A stretch of DNA of 64,000 nucleotides, from positions 1-64,000 of the forward strand of contig JBOEGN010000003.1 in the NCBI GenBank assembly GCA_050633445.1, written 5' to 3'. Both the position numbers and the translations under genes were made by a program. Source of the DNA: Thalassobius sp050633445 (GTDB taxonomy: Bacteria; Pseudomonadota; Alphaproteobacteria; Rhodobacterales; Rhodobacteraceae). Positions 24,460-34,055 of the stretch are shown here, piece after piece (position 1 is the stretch's first letter; the number at the start of each line of letters is the position of its first letter). A model generated the notes under the pieces. It had not been told where the DNA came from. It did not search any database and worked only from the letters and a program-made list of their open reading frames with translations.

Positions 24460-25844
24460 TAGGCTGCACCAACCTCCAGTTCCAACAGATGTGCCTGACC
24501 CAAAGCCGTCAGTGCGGCGGCAAGGCTTTGGTCTTCTGTGGCTTGATAGAGCGCAATTTCATCAGCCACAGTGGCGCCAAGGTCGGCTTCAAAGGCGTCT
24601 TGGTTTGCCGTTTGCGAAAAGTTGGACTGCTCGTCAGACCCTAGGTTGGACTGAAAAATCCCCGCCGCAGAGACAGGCAAGAAATCTTCATAAGTCTGCG
24701 GATCGGCGACCAAATGCCCCGCCGCGACCAGGGCCTCGATGTTTTCGGCTCTGGCAACAGGGCCCGACACGGCACGGTAGCGGAAAAAGGCGAGGTCTTG
24801 TGTGCGCAATGCCTTATATGTGTCAGGGAAGTTTCCAAACTCTTCGGCCAAAGCCGTCATATAATCTACCGCGTTTTCGCCATTTGGACCAACAGACACA
24901 CGCGCACGTGTATTGCTCAGGCAAGTGTCATATAACACGCGTCCCGCCGGTTTCAGAGCAATGCCGCGTTGCTCGATTTCACCAAAGCGCGCGGTATGGC
25001 TGCCTTCCTCGCCGTCAAAACTCACGTGCTCTTGCAGGGCTTTGAACGATGTCTGACGTAGCAGGATATCGGCCGCGCGGTTGGCCGGCCCTTCGACGAT
25101 GGCTTTTGGCGTAATACCCCGCTCGGGCATCCGTTTTTGAACCTCGTCAATATCCAGCGTGCGCGGCGTCAAGTGATTGATGTGCGGGCCTCGGAAACTC
25201 ACCACATCGGCGATCAAGCGGTGCGCATTTTGCAGCGCATCATAGGTTGCTTTGTCGACGGTCGCATCGGAATGCCAACGAAAGGTTTTGAGAGCCTCGG
25301 CTACAAATTCTGTGGCTTGGTCTTTGGTCAATCCGCCTTGTTTTTCGGCGATGTCCAACAGATCCAACGCAGGTTCTGAGACAATGTTACGCTGTGCCAA
25401 AATACCTTCGGCGCGTTTGGCCAAGTCACGGTCATTCAAAAGCTCCAAGCGGATCAATGAGGTAAAAACACGAAACGGATTTTGAAACAATGACGCGTCA
25501 TCAATCGGACGGAATGCGGTGGAATGCACCGGCAAACCTGCGACCGAAAGATCGTAATACCCAACCGGATACATCCCCATCACTGCAAACATGCGACGGA
25601 TGTTAAACAACTCTTTGGCCGTGCCCACGCGAATGGCGCCATGGCGCTCAATGTCCAAGCGTTCAAGTTCGCCGGAGGCTTCCAAGCGGGCTTTTAGGGC
25701 AGGATCTTTGGCAAGCGTTTCGGTGTTCACAGTCCGCACCAAGTCGATCAGAGTGCCATACTGCGGCACTTCCTCGCGATACATGTCTGACATCGCGCTG
25801 GAAAAAAGGGAGCGGATGCTATCCGAATTCATAAAGTTGGTCAT
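24459..25844 (-). CDS. hglS: 2-oxoadipate dioxygenase/decarboxylase (HglS, DUF1338)
   Basis: 461 residues from MTNFMNSDS; GAAAG precedes the ATG, and the earlier ATG would overlap the upstream gene. The DUF1338/YdcJ pattern is clear: ERHGAIRVGT with a metal-ligand His near residue 68, RMFAVMGMYPVGYYDLS, STAFRPID, GPHINHLTPRTLDID with a second His, and FGEIEQRGIALKPAGR with an acidic ligand. HglS is a non-haem iron enzyme turning 2-oxoadipate, O2 and water into D-2-hydroxyglutarate and CO2 in lysine breakdown. Both neighbours fit that pathway. Confidence 0.88.
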   Translation of the reverse strand: MTNFMNSDSIRSLFSSAMSDMYREEVPQYGTLIDLVRTVNTETLAKDPALKARLEASGELERLDIERHGAIRVGTAKELFNIRRMFAVMGMYPVGYYDLSVAGLPVHSTAFRPIDDASLFQNPFRVFTSLIRLELLNDRDLAKRAEGILAQRNIVSEPALDLLDIAEKQGGLTKDQATEFVAEALKTFRWHSDATVDKATYDALQNAHRLIADVVSFRGPHINHLTPRTLDIDEVQKRMPERGITPKAIVEGPANRAADILLRQTSFKALQEHVSFDGEEGSHTARFGEIEQRGIALKPAGRVLYDTCLSNTRARVSVGPNGENAVDYMTALAEEFGNFPDTYKALRTQDLAFFRYRAVSGPVARAENIEALVAAGHLVADPQTYEDFLPVSAAGIFQSNLGSDEQSNFSQTANQDAFEADLGATVADEIALYQATEDQSLAAALTALGQAHLLELEVGAA

Positions 25845-25855
25845 GGTTTCTTTCC

Positions 25856-27163
25856 TCAGGCTGTGTGACCTGTCCGGTTTGTTTTCAAAGGGTTGGGAGA
25901 CACCGCATGGGTGACGATGGTTCCGCATTCGTAGTAAGCAGCCCGCAAAGATGCGAAGCTTTCCGTATGCGTTTCGCAAATTTCAACGGGCAGCGAGTTG
26001 GTCTCGCCAAAAAGCAAAGCCCGTGCTGCAGATTGGCCAAAGACAGTCCCCGGGCCAATCCCGCGACCTGAATATCCAAACACCGACAGCGCACTCGGGC
26101 CGATGCGGACCACTTTGGGGATATGGTCAGAGGTCATTGCAATGTCTCCAGTCCAGCAATGCGCAAAGGCGACATCAGCAAGCTCTGGGTAAAAAAACGC
26201 CAATTTCCGCCGCGCCCAAGCCTCGTGTACGATCGCGCCGGCCCCCTTTGCATTGCCAAGGCCACCGATCACCAGACGGCCTTCGGCGTCAATCCTAATT
26301 GATGACATCACAAGTCCGGTGTCCCAACACCCTTCGCCGCCAGGCAAGATGTTGACCCGCTGCGCCTCGGTCAATGGCTCTGTCGCAAACTGAGAAAAGC
26401 TTACTGGAACAAACGCGGCCTTGGGAATGTTTGACAGACCTTCTGCGTAGGCGTTCGTTGCCTGGAGCACATGCTTGGCTGAAATCTGATGTCCGTTTAC
26501 CTCGGCAAGCCACGTTCCATTTGCGCGGGTCAATTTCGAGACTTTGGATTGAGTAAAGATTTGCGCCCCTAATCTCGCAGCCTCTGACGCCAAACCGCGG
26601 CAGTAGGCCAAGGGTTGTACCGTGCCCGCACGCGGATCAAACAAAGCGCCATGAAAGGCATCCGATCCAGTCCGCTCTTTGGTTTGTGCTGCGTCCAACA
26701 ATTGCAGCGGCGCGCCGAAACGATTGCCTTGTTGGAAACGCTTGCGCAGATCTTTCATACCCCGGGGCGCATGGGCCAAATGTAACGTGCCATTGCGCGT
26801 GGCTTCGCAGTTGATCCCCAAGTCAGCAACATTTTTAAAAACGGCGTCCGGAGCGCCTGACAGGCAGTCAATCAGTTTTTCGCCAGCAGACGGTCCCAAT
26901 TTTTTAACGATGCTGTCCGGCGGCAACCACAGGCCCGCGTTGACCAGCCCCACGTTGCGCCCAGAACCGCCATGGCCGATGGTATTGGCCTCCACAAGGG
27001 CAACACTGGCACCTGATCGCGCAGCTTCTAGCGCAGCCGCGCATCCCGTAAATCCACCGCCGATGATCAGCAGATCGACGCTAAGGGGCTGTGCAAGAGG
27101 CGCGTAATGTGCCTCTTGCTGGTCGCTATTACGCCACAGAATATGTGAGTGCTCAGATGTCAA
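25856..27163 (-). CDS. FAD-dependent oxidase, probable L-pipecolate oxidase (AmaA-like)
   Basis: 435 residues of the DAO/GlpO flavoprotein family. The N-terminal dinucleotide fold reads IIGGGFTGCAAALEAARSG, then GHGGSGRNVGLVNAGLW for FAD contact. The C-terminal FGYSGRGIGPGTVFG closes the FAD site. It overlaps the aldehyde dehydrogenase end by 11 nt. In the lysine pathway AmaA oxidises L-pipecolate to piperideine-6-carboxylate, which the neighbouring dehydrogenase would use. Other imino- or amino-acid oxidase activities remain possible. Confidence 0.78.
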   Translation of the reverse strand: MTSEHSHILWRNSDQQEAHYAPLAQPLSVDLLIIGGGFTGCAAALEAARSGASVALVEANTIGHGGSGRNVGLVNAGLWLPPDSIVKKLGPSAGEKLIDCLSGAPDAVFKNVADLGINCEATRNGTLHLAHAPRGMKDLRKRFQQGNRFGAPLQLLDAAQTKERTGSDAFHGALFDPRAGTVQPLAYCRGLASEAARLGAQIFTQSKVSKLTRANGTWLAEVNGHQISAKHVLQATNAYAEGLSNIPKAAFVPVSFSQFATEPLTEAQRVNILPGGEGCWDTGLVMSSIRIDAEGRLVIGGLGNAKGAGAIVHEAWARRKLAFFYPELADVAFAHCWTGDIAMTSDHIPKVVRIGPSALSVFGYSGRGIGPGTVFGQSAARALLFGETNSLPVEICETHTESFASLRAAYYECGTIVTHAVSPNPLKTNRTGHTA

Positions 27164-28649
27164 ACTTCACTCCCTGAGCCAAAGGCAGTTCCGCAGAATA
27201 GTTCACTGTGGAGGTCTGACGGCGCATGTAAGATTTCCATGCATCAGAGCCAGACTCACGTCCGCCACCCGTCTCTTTTTCCCCGCCAAATGCGCCGCCA
27301 ATTTCCGCGCCTGAAGGCCCGATGTTGACGTTTGCAATGCCGCAATCAGAACCGATCGCAGAGGTAAACGTTTCGGCCTCGCGCACATTCAGTGTAAAAA
27401 TACAGGAGGATAGGCCTTGAGGCACTTCGTTTTGCAACTCAATGGCGTCTTCCAAGTCATCATATCCAACGACATACAAAATAGGCGCGAAAGTCTCTTC
27501 GCACATGGTTTGTGTTTGGCTGGGCATTTCGACGAGCGCTGGCGTCACATAGGCACCAGACCCCACTTGGGTCGCGGCCTCTTGGCCACCATGGACTGTT
27601 GCGCCTTCGGCTTTTGCTTTGGCGAGCTGCGCGAACATCCGGTCTTTGGCATCATTATCCACCAGCGGGCCAATCAACGTTGAGGCAACGCGCGGATCAC
27701 CAATTGGCAGCGTGCTATAGGCTGCAATAAGTTTCTCGACCAATTCTGCACGAATGGAATTGTGCACGATCAAACGACGCAACGAGGTACACCGCTGGCC
27801 TGCTGTACCAACCGCGGAAAAGACAATCGCACGAACGGCCATTTCCAGATCTGCAGAGGGCGCGACGATCATTGCGTTATTGCCGCCGAGTTCCAAAATG
27901 GAACGCCCCCAGCGCGCCTGAACTTTTGGCCCAACGATACCGCCCATGCGGGTTGATCCCGTCGCGGACAAAACAGGCACATCTTTGCTATCCACCAAAG
28001 CGGAACCAATGTCTGGGCCGCCGATGACCAACTGGCACAATCCCTCAGGGGCATCTGAGCCAAAGCGCGCCAATGCACGCTGCATGATTTTATATGTTGC
28101 CATCGCCGTCAGAGGCGTCTTTTCCGACGGTTTCCAAATCACTGGATTGCCACAGACCAACGCCAGCGCAGCGTTCCATGACCAAACCGCGACAGGGAAA
28201 TTGAATGCAGAAATCACACCGACGGGCCCGATGGGATGCCAAATTTCGCTCATTTTATGACCCGGACGCTCAGAGGCGATGGTCAGGCCATAAAGTTGGC
28301 GCGACAGACCCACAGCGAAATCGCAAATATCGATCATTTCTTGCACTTCACCCAGACCTTCTGAGGTGATTTTACCCGCTTCCAATGTGACCACGGCCGC
28401 TAGTTCTTCTTTGGCTGCACGCAGCTCTTCACCGAGCAACCGCACCAATTCGCCGCGGCGCGGTGCAGGCAGTTGGCGCCATTCTTTGAAAGCAGCCTTG
28501 GAACTGGCGATCATTGCGTCCATGTCACTGACAGAGGTTTCTGTGACCTGCGCCACTTTGGCGCCATCGATGGGGGAGGTGACGGTCAAAGTCCCACCTG
28601 TGATCTCGGCTTCGGAAAAGCCCGCGGCCAAAAGAACATCAGTGTGCAT
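27153..28649 (-). CDS. Aldehyde dehydrogenase, probable 2-aminoadipate-6-semialdehyde dehydrogenase (AmaB-like)
   Basis: 498 residues from ATG 28649, which has GGAG 6 nt upstream. NAD-dependent aldehyde dehydrogenase with FNFPVAVWSWN, the catalytic Glu in LELGGNN, and the nucleophile Cys in AGQRCTSLRRL. The C-terminal GGAFGGEKETGGGRESGSDAW pattern matches the ALDH7 (antiquitin/AmaB) branch, which oxidises aminoadipate semialdehyde to 2-aminoadipate. It sits between the oxidase and the aminotransferase genes, the order expected for pipecolate breakdown. Confidence 0.85.
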   Translation of the reverse strand: MHTDVLLAAGFSEAEITGGTLTVTSPIDGAKVAQVTETSVSDMDAMIASSKAAFKEWRQLPAPRRGELVRLLGEELRAAKEELAAVVTLEAGKITSEGLGEVQEMIDICDFAVGLSRQLYGLTIASERPGHKMSEIWHPIGPVGVISAFNFPVAVWSWNAALALVCGNPVIWKPSEKTPLTAMATYKIMQRALARFGSDAPEGLCQLVIGGPDIGSALVDSKDVPVLSATGSTRMGGIVGPKVQARWGRSILELGGNNAMIVAPSADLEMAVRAIVFSAVGTAGQRCTSLRRLIVHNSIRAELVEKLIAAYSTLPIGDPRVASTLIGPLVDNDAKDRMFAQLAKAKAEGATVHGGQEAATQVGSGAYVTPALVEMPSQTQTMCEETFAPILYVVGYDDLEDAIELQNEVPQGLSSCIFTLNVREAETFTSAIGSDCGIANVNIGPSGAEIGGAFGGEKETGGGRESGSDAWKSYMRRQTSTVNYSAELPLAQGVKFDI

Positions 28650-28705
28650 AAGTATCTCCATTGTTTGATTTTGATGTCGCCCCATGCGGGCAACAAATTT
28701 GGATG

Positions 28706-29878
28706 TTAGGAAACCAAGAAGTTCTGAAGGCGTTTGAGACCTTCGGCGATATCGGTTTCAGCATAAGCAAAAGAAATCCGCGCGTGCCCCGGCTGGCCAA
28801 ACGCGCGCCCTGGGACAATCACAAGACCAACTTCGTTCAGCAAAGCGGCGCAGAAATCTGCATCAGATTCATAGCCTTTGGCGTTCATCGCGCCCGTAAG
28901 ATCAGGGAAGACATAAAACGCGCCGTCTGGTGACTTGCAGGTGATGCCCGGCAACGCGTTCAAACCAGAAACCAACGTGTCACGCCGTTTTTGCAGGGTC
29001 GCAAGCTGGCGCGCCAAAACAGATTGATCGCCGGAAATCGCTTCCAATGCCGCGGCCTGTGAAATGGAGCACGCGCCCGACGTGATCTGCCCCTGCACAG
29101 CACCAAGCGCTTTGATCATATCAACTGGACCAATGCCCCAACCTATACGCCAGCCCGTCATGGCATAGGCTTTGGACACACCGTTCACGATCAGCATGCG
29201 GTCGGCCAGCTCTGGGGCTACATCTTTGAAAGACGTGAAGGTTTCATAGCTCAAATGCGCGTATATTTCGTCGACCAGAATTTGCACATGTGGGTGAGCC
29301 GTAAGAACCATCGCAAGGTCACGTTGCTCTGCCACACTGTAGATCGCGCCCGTTGGATTTGACGGTGCATTGAGCATGATCCACTTGGTTGCAGGCGTGA
29401 TCGCTTGCGCGAGTTTTTCAGGTGTAATTTTGAAATCGTCATCCATACCACAGGACACGACAACGGGGACGCCCCCCGCCAAGGCAACAATGTCGGCGTA
29501 GCTGGTCCAAAACGGCGCGGGCATGATGACCTCATCGCCGGTATTCAAGGTTGCAAGCATCGCATTTGCCAGCACCTGTTTGGCCCCTGTGGACACAATC
29601 ACATTGGTTGGCGTAACCCCGTTTTGACGCGCAATTTCAGCACGTAAAGCAGGCGTTCCTGCGGTCGCTGGATATTTTGTTTGTCCGTTCATGGCCGCAG
29701 CGTGGGCCGCCTCAATCACGTTGGGCGGTGTCGGAAAATCCGGCTCTCCGGTCGTAAGCGCGATGATGTCTTGGCCTTCTGCACGCAAGGCTGCCGCGCG
29801 TTCGCTCAGTTGCACGATCTCAGATATCTCAAGAGATTTGATGCGTTCAGAGCGCTGAAAAGAAAATTGTGAGGACAT
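28706..29878 (-). CDS. Class I aminotransferase, candidate 2-aminoadipate aminotransferase
   Basis: 390 residues from MSSQFSFQ, the first gene of the - strand catabolic operon. Fold type I PLP enzyme with ALTTGEPDFPTPP at the N-terminus, NAPSNPTGAIYS, and the PLP-lysine in NGVSKAYAMTGWRIGWG. The C-terminal Arg that binds the alpha-carboxylate lies in GQPGHARISFAYAE. By context it would turn 2-aminoadipate into 2-oxoadipate; by family alone it could be an aspartate or other aminotransferase. The longer ATG at 30022 would run through the regulator's promoter and into its gene. Confidence 0.8.
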   Translation of the reverse strand: MSSQFSFQRSERIKSLEISEIVQLSERAAALRAEGQDIIALTTGEPDFPTPPNVIEAAHAAAMNGQTKYPATAGTPALRAEIARQNGVTPTNVIVSTGAKQVLANAMLATLNTGDEVIMPAPFWTSYADIVALAGGVPVVVSCGMDDDFKITPEKLAQAITPATKWIMLNAPSNPTGAIYSVAEQRDLAMVLTAHPHVQILVDEIYAHLSYETFTSFKDVAPELADRMLIVNGVSKAYAMTGWRIGWGIGPVDMIKALGAVQGQITSGACSISQAAALEAISGDQSVLARQLATLQKRRDTLVSGLNALPGITCKSPDGAFYVFPDLTGAMNAKGYESDADFCAALLNEVGLVIVPGRAFGQPGHARISFAYAETDIAEGLKRLQNFLVS

Positions 29879-29973
29879 TGCTTCTTTGCTTTGTTGTTCT
29901 TTCGTCTCATAATAGACCTTAAATATCGTCACAAAAATCGACTTAAAATCGAATACACTGGAGAAAAAATCAC
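29879..29973. promoter_or_regulatory. Divergent control region of the catabolic operon and its LysR gene
   Basis: 95 AT-rich bases between two divergent starts. They include repeated ATCG-type words (ATCGTCAC, ATCGACTT, ATCGAATAC) spaced about 10 nt apart. A GGAG sits 10 nt before the LysR ATG. This is where a LysR-type activator would be expected to bind for both its own gene and the aminotransferase operon. Confidence 0.5.
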
Positions 29974-30849
29974 ATGACGATCCCGCGTCGCTTTTTGCCA
30001 TCTGTAAGCTCACTGCGCTCATTGGAAGCGATTGAACGCTTGGGAACCGCCATTGCCGCCGCTGATGAATTGGCCCTGACGCACTCAGCAGTCAGTCGAC
30101 AATTGAAGGTGTTGGAAGATCAGCTTGGCGTGCAGATGTTTGTGAGAGAGGGAAAGAAACTCAGCCTCACTCCGGCAGGGACGACATATGCGCGATCCGT
30201 GCGCAACTATCTTCAGGATCTGTCGCAAGCCAGCCTACAACTCAAGGCCAGCGGGTCAAAAAGCACGCTGACCCTCGCGACACTACCAGGCTTTGCAGTG
30301 TACTGGCTGGCCCCTAAGCTCAAAACCTTTCAAAGCCAGTCCCCCGGACTTTTCGTCAATCAATTCACCCGTCTAAAGCCCATGGATGTGTCCTTTCAGG
30401 AATGCGATGCTGCGATTCATTATGGAACACAGGATTGGCCCGGCGTGCATTACCTGGAATTGGCACAAGACCGCGTCATTCCAGCCTGCGCGCCAGACCT
30501 ATTCGATGCAAAAATTCCTGCCCCTGCTGAATTGCAAGTGGCCCCGTTGCTGCATATCGAATCGCGCCCTGGTGCTTGGGAAACATGGTTTCAAACGCAC
30601 GGCGTCGTTCCAGACCGTGTGCGTGGCGCATTGTTCGACCAATTCTGCATGAGTGCAAATGCAGCGCGGCACTGCCAAGGCGTGGCCTTATTGCCGGATT
30701 TTATTGCCGAACAAGAATTTGCCGCTGGCAGCCTTACACCCGCCGCGCACTCTTACACAGAAACAGATGGAAAATACTATCTCGTCTGGCCGCGCAGCCG
30801 TCCTGCTTCGGCCTCATTGAAAGATTTGATCGAGTTTCTAAGCGCCTAA
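29974..30849 (+). CDS. LysR-type transcriptional regulator (GcvA-like)
   Basis: 291 residues. The N-terminal winged helix-turn-helix reads ERLGTAIAAADELALTHSAVSRQLKVLE, followed by FVREGKKLSLTPAG. The C-terminal effector domain contains YGTQDWPGVHYLEL and GVALLPDFIAEQEFAAG, as in GcvA-like regulators. It is transcribed divergently from the catabolic operon and convergently to the Aap transporter operon, so it probably responds to lysine, pipecolate or aminoadipate. The effector is inferred only from context. Confidence 0.85.
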   Translation: MTIPRRFLPSVSSLRSLEAIERLGTAIAAADELALTHSAVSRQLKVLEDQLGVQMFVREGKKLSLTPAGTTYARSVRNYLQDLSQASLQLKASGSKSTLTLATLPGFAVYWLAPKLKTFQSQSPGLFVNQFTRLKPMDVSFQECDAAIHYGTQDWPGVHYLELAQDRVIPACAPDLFDAKIPAPAELQVAPLLHIESRPGAWETWFQTHGVVPDRVRGALFDQFCMSANAARHCQGVALLPDFIAEQEFAAGSLTPAAHSYTETDGKYYLVWPRSRPASASLKDLIEFLSA

Positions 30850-30890
30850 GAGATTAAAACCGACCGCGCGATCGCAGGCCACAATGCGCG

Positions 30891-30925
30891 AAAACAAAAC
30901 TGCCAGCCCGGATAAGCGGGCTGGC
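30891..30925 (-). terminator. Terminator of the aap transporter operon
   Basis: The arms GCCAGCCCG (30902-30910) and CGGGCTGGC (30917-30925) flank a 6-nt loop. On the - strand the hairpin is followed by GTTTTGTTTT, a T-rich tail, placing it at the end of the aapP gene. It may also stop the convergent LysR transcript less efficiently. Confidence 0.75.
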
Positions 30926-30963
30926 ATAAAACAGAGAGCCCTTGGCGCTCTTAACGACCGATT

Positions 30964-31713
30964 TCAGTGCCCCACAATTTGGCTCAAGAAGGCTTTGGTG
31001 CGTTCATTTTTAGGGTTGTCAAAAAACTCATCAGGCGCCCCTTGTTCTACGATTTCTCCGTCTGCCATAAAAATAATCCGATCCGCCACTTGGCGGGCAA
31101 ACCCCATTTCATGGGTCACACACACCATAGTCATGCCCTCTGTCGCCAAACCAACCATAACATCGAGCACTTCGGATATCATCTCAGGGTCAAGCGCCGA
31201 GGTGGGTTCGTCAAACAACATGATTTCAGGTGCCATACACAGCGCCCGCGCAATCGCAACCCGCTGTTGCTGACCGCCTGACAGCTGACCTGGATACTTG
31301 TGAGCTTGATCCGGAATTTTCACCCGCTCCAAATATTCCATCGCTGTCTTTTCGGCTGTCGCTTTGTCAATTTTGCGGGCCAGTATCGGTGCCAAGGTGC
31401 AGTTTTTCAAAACAGTCAGATGCGGGAACAGGTTAAAGTTCTGAAACACCATGCCAGCTTCGCAGCGGATTTCGTCAATGTTATCAACGTTGTTATTCAA
31501 TGTGATTCCATTGACTTCGATGATACCGTTTTGATGCTCCTCCAAACGGTTCATACAGCGGATCAGCGTTGATTTGCCGGAGCCAGATGGTCCGCAAATG
31601 ACGACCTTTTCGCCTTTCGCGATATCCAGATCGATGTCTTTAAGTACATGAAAATGCCCATAGTATTTGTTCATATGAGCGATATGTATTGCAGTGTCAG
31701 TCATGGCAGTCAT
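30964..31713 (-). CDS. aapP: Amino-acid ABC transporter ATP-binding protein (AapP)
   Basis: 249 residues, polar amino-acid ABC ATPase. Walker A GPSGSGKSTLIRC, Q-loop VFQNFNLFPHL, signature LSGGQQQRVAIARAL, Walker B IMLFDEPTSALDP and the switch VTHEMGF are all present. It is the last gene of aapJQMP. By analogy with rhizobial Aap it energises uptake of general L-amino acids; the neighbouring catabolic genes suggest lysine or pipecolate could be cargo. Confidence 0.93.
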   Translation of the reverse strand: MTAMTDTAIHIAHMNKYYGHFHVLKDIDLDIAKGEKVVICGPSGSGKSTLIRCMNRLEEHQNGIIEVNGITLNNNVDNIDEIRCEAGMVFQNFNLFPHLTVLKNCTLAPILARKIDKATAEKTAMEYLERVKIPDQAHKYPGQLSGGQQQRVAIARALCMAPEIMLFDEPTSALDPEMISEVLDVMVGLATEGMTMVCVTHEMGFARQVADRIIFMADGEIVEQGAPDEFFDNPKNERTKAFLSQIVGH

Positions 31714-31716
31714 CCC

Positions 31717-32796
31717 TTAGCGTTGACCAACGCCAAGGCGGCGTTCCAAGTATGCGCCGTAGCGCGAGAGTGAAAAGACAAAGACGAAGAAAATCAGCCC
31801 GACAAACACGTACATTTCGATCACCGCGAAGTTCCATTCGGCAGTCCCTGTCGCGGCGCGCCCTGACGCCATGACATCAAAAAAGCCGATGATTGTGACC
31901 AGAGAGGTTTCTTTGAAGGTGATGACAAACTGATTGATCGTCGGAGGCAGTGCATTTCGAAAGGCCTGGGGCAAAACGATATAGCCGATGCGGAACCAGT
32001 ACCCCAAACCCAATGCTTTGGCCGCTTCTTCTTGGCCGGCGGGCAAGGCCTGCATGCCGCCGCGAATGATCTCGGCCTGATAACATGCAAAGAACAAAGC
32101 ATAGCCGACAATCACCCTGTAAAGCTTATCGCCAGCAGCCCAGCTTGGCAGAACAAAGGGCAAGACGATTGCAAAGGTGAACATGATCGACAGCAAAGGC
32201 AAGGAGCGGATCGTATCAATCACCAAAGCCATTGTGCGCGCGATCCACGGCAACTCAGATCGCCTGAGCAGGGCAAAACAAATCGCCAAAGGCATGCCCA
32301 AAATGCTCACGCCCGCAAAGATGAAAAGCGTAAGCGACAAGCCGCCCCAGTTTTGCTCAGCGACTTCGACAAGTCCAAAGTAGCCGCCGCGCATAAGCAC
32401 ATAGAACACCGTAAATCCAGAGATCCAAAGCACCGGCAAGCGTTTGGCGGACCAGAACCACGGAACGCAGGACAAGACGATAATCAAAGCCATAACGGCG
32501 CAAGCAATGCCTGAGCGCCACTGTTCTTCGAACGGGTACAGACCGAACAGCACAATACGCCAACGCGTTGACACAACGGACCAACAGGCGCCACCGTGGA
32601 GGTTTTCACGGCAAACGTCCGATTTATTTGCGCCAAATGTGGCCTCCAACACAGCCCAGCCCAAAAGCGACCAGATGACCCATGCAAGACATGCCGCAAA
32701 GAGCAGCGTTACGGTCGTATTGGCTACAGAGCCAAAGTAGTGTTGCTTAATGTAATCCAGACGGCTGTCGCCCGCATATGCAGATGATTGGCTCAT
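31717..32796 (-). CDS. aapM: Amino-acid ABC transporter permease (AapM)
   Basis: 359 residues, inner-membrane permease of the HisMQ family. Several hydrophobic segments precede the typical permease loop (ACYQAEIIRGGMQALPAGQEEAAKALG). It ends LSRYGAYLERRLGVG. It lies 3 nt after the aapQ stop and 3 nt before aapP, so it is co-transcribed. It forms the channel with AapQ. Confidence 0.92.
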   Translation of the reverse strand: MSQSSAYAGDSRLDYIKQHYFGSVANTTVTLLFAACLAWVIWSLLGWAVLEATFGANKSDVCRENLHGGACWSVVSTRWRIVLFGLYPFEEQWRSGIACAVMALIIVLSCVPWFWSAKRLPVLWISGFTVFYVLMRGGYFGLVEVAEQNWGGLSLTLFIFAGVSILGMPLAICFALLRRSELPWIARTMALVIDTIRSLPLLSIMFTFAIVLPFVLPSWAAGDKLYRVIVGYALFFACYQAEIIRGGMQALPAGQEEAAKALGLGYWFRIGYIVLPQAFRNALPPTINQFVITFKETSLVTIIGFFDVMASGRAATGTAEWNFAVIEMYVFVGLIFFVFVFSLSRYGAYLERRLGVGQR

Positions 32797-32799
32797 AGA

Positions 32800-33963
32800 T
32801 CAGATCCTCAGCTGCGTGCCCTTGAGTTTGATCGCGTTATTCACGCGGTTCAAAACCAAGGCAATTGTATAGTTTATAACAAGAAATCCACCCATCAAAA
32901 TGGCAATTAATTCAAGTGTTTGACCTGATTGATTGATCGCAGTGGACACCACCATGAAGAAGTCCGCAAAGCTGATCGCGATGCCAATTGTAGTGGCCTT
33001 GAACAGCCAAACATATTGGTTGATCAGCGTGGGCATGACGATGCGAACAGACAGCGGAAATTGAATGCGGCTGAAGATATGCCACTTGGACAGACCCAGC
33101 GCGCGCCCCGCTTCGCTTTGCCCTGCGGGGACCGCGTTGAAGCCCGCGCGCAGGATTTCGGCAATATAGGCAGCGCCGTAAATCGAAATTGCGATGACAC
33201 AGGCCAACAGCTCTGGCGAAATGCGAATACCCTGTTTGAAGTTCAATCCTTTTTGAACCGGAATGTTGACCAGTGACGTGTCTGGCAGCCGTCCGAGCAC
33301 CAACACAAGCACCGCAAGACCTAAAGCGCATCCCCACAAAACGCCGCGTTCGACACTACGTTTGTGCGGCATACTTGACCAACGGCGCGCTGTGCACCTC
33401 AACGAAATCACAAGCGCGGCAGTCAAAAGAAAGAACGCCGTGAAAACAGACCCGCCGCTGACATTCAGGCCGGGAACATAGATACCGCGCCCGGTAAAGG
33501 CGAAAAGTCCAAACACGGGTTCGGCCGCTTTTGGTGACGGCAGTGACAACAGCAATGTGTACCAAAAAAGCAATTGAAGGATGAGCGGGATGTTGCGGAA
33601 CACCTCGACAAAGGTGGTGCCAATGAGTTCAGCCATGCCATTGCCGGACGTGCGCATACTGCCGATCAAAATCCCTATCACCGTGGCGCCGGGCAAAGAA
33701 ATCGCCCCCAAGAACAGAGAATTGAGCACACCAACTAAAATCGCCTGCAAGTAGGTCGACGAAGTCCCGTATTCGATCAAAGAAAAGTTGATCCGCCACC
33801 CTGTGGATCGGAAGAGAAAGTCAAACCCAGATGTCAGGCCCTGTGCCTCGAGATTGGCACGCCCGGTTACGACAAGAACGGCGACCAAAAGAACGAGAGC
33901 GCCGACAAAGGAAGACTGTAAGAGAATATTTCGGACACGCCGGTCCTTTAGGATTGCAGACAT
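32800..33963 (-). CDS. aapQ: Amino-acid ABC transporter permease (AapQ)
   Basis: 387 residues, partner permease of the HisMQ family. It has an N-terminal membrane segment and a long periplasmic loop. The EAA-like loop reads AYIAEILRAGFNAVPAGQ and then SEAGRALGLSKW, followed by the last membrane segments. It is placed between the binding protein and AapM as in aapJQMP. Confidence 0.92.
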   Translation of the reverse strand: MSAILKDRRVRNILLQSSFVGALVLLVAVLVVTGRANLEAQGLTSGFDFLFRSTGWRINFSLIEYGTSSTYLQAILVGVLNSLFLGAISLPGATVIGILIGSMRTSGNGMAELIGTTFVEVFRNIPLILQLLFWYTLLLSLPSPKAAEPVFGLFAFTGRGIYVPGLNVSGGSVFTAFFLLTAALVISLRCTARRWSSMPHKRSVERGVLWGCALGLAVLVLVLGRLPDTSLVNIPVQKGLNFKQGIRISPELLACVIAISIYGAAYIAEILRAGFNAVPAGQSEAGRALGLSKWHIFSRIQFPLSVRIVMPTLINQYVWLFKATTIGIAISFADFFMVVSTAINQSGQTLELIAILMGGFLVINYTIALVLNRVNNAIKLKGTQLRI

Positions 33964-34055
33964 GGCCTGGCCCTTTCGAACATCATAGCTAAATCAGAAA
34001 AGCGTTGCTGATCTGGGCAAGCAAATGTTGCCCAGATCGCGCAAGATGAACCGAT

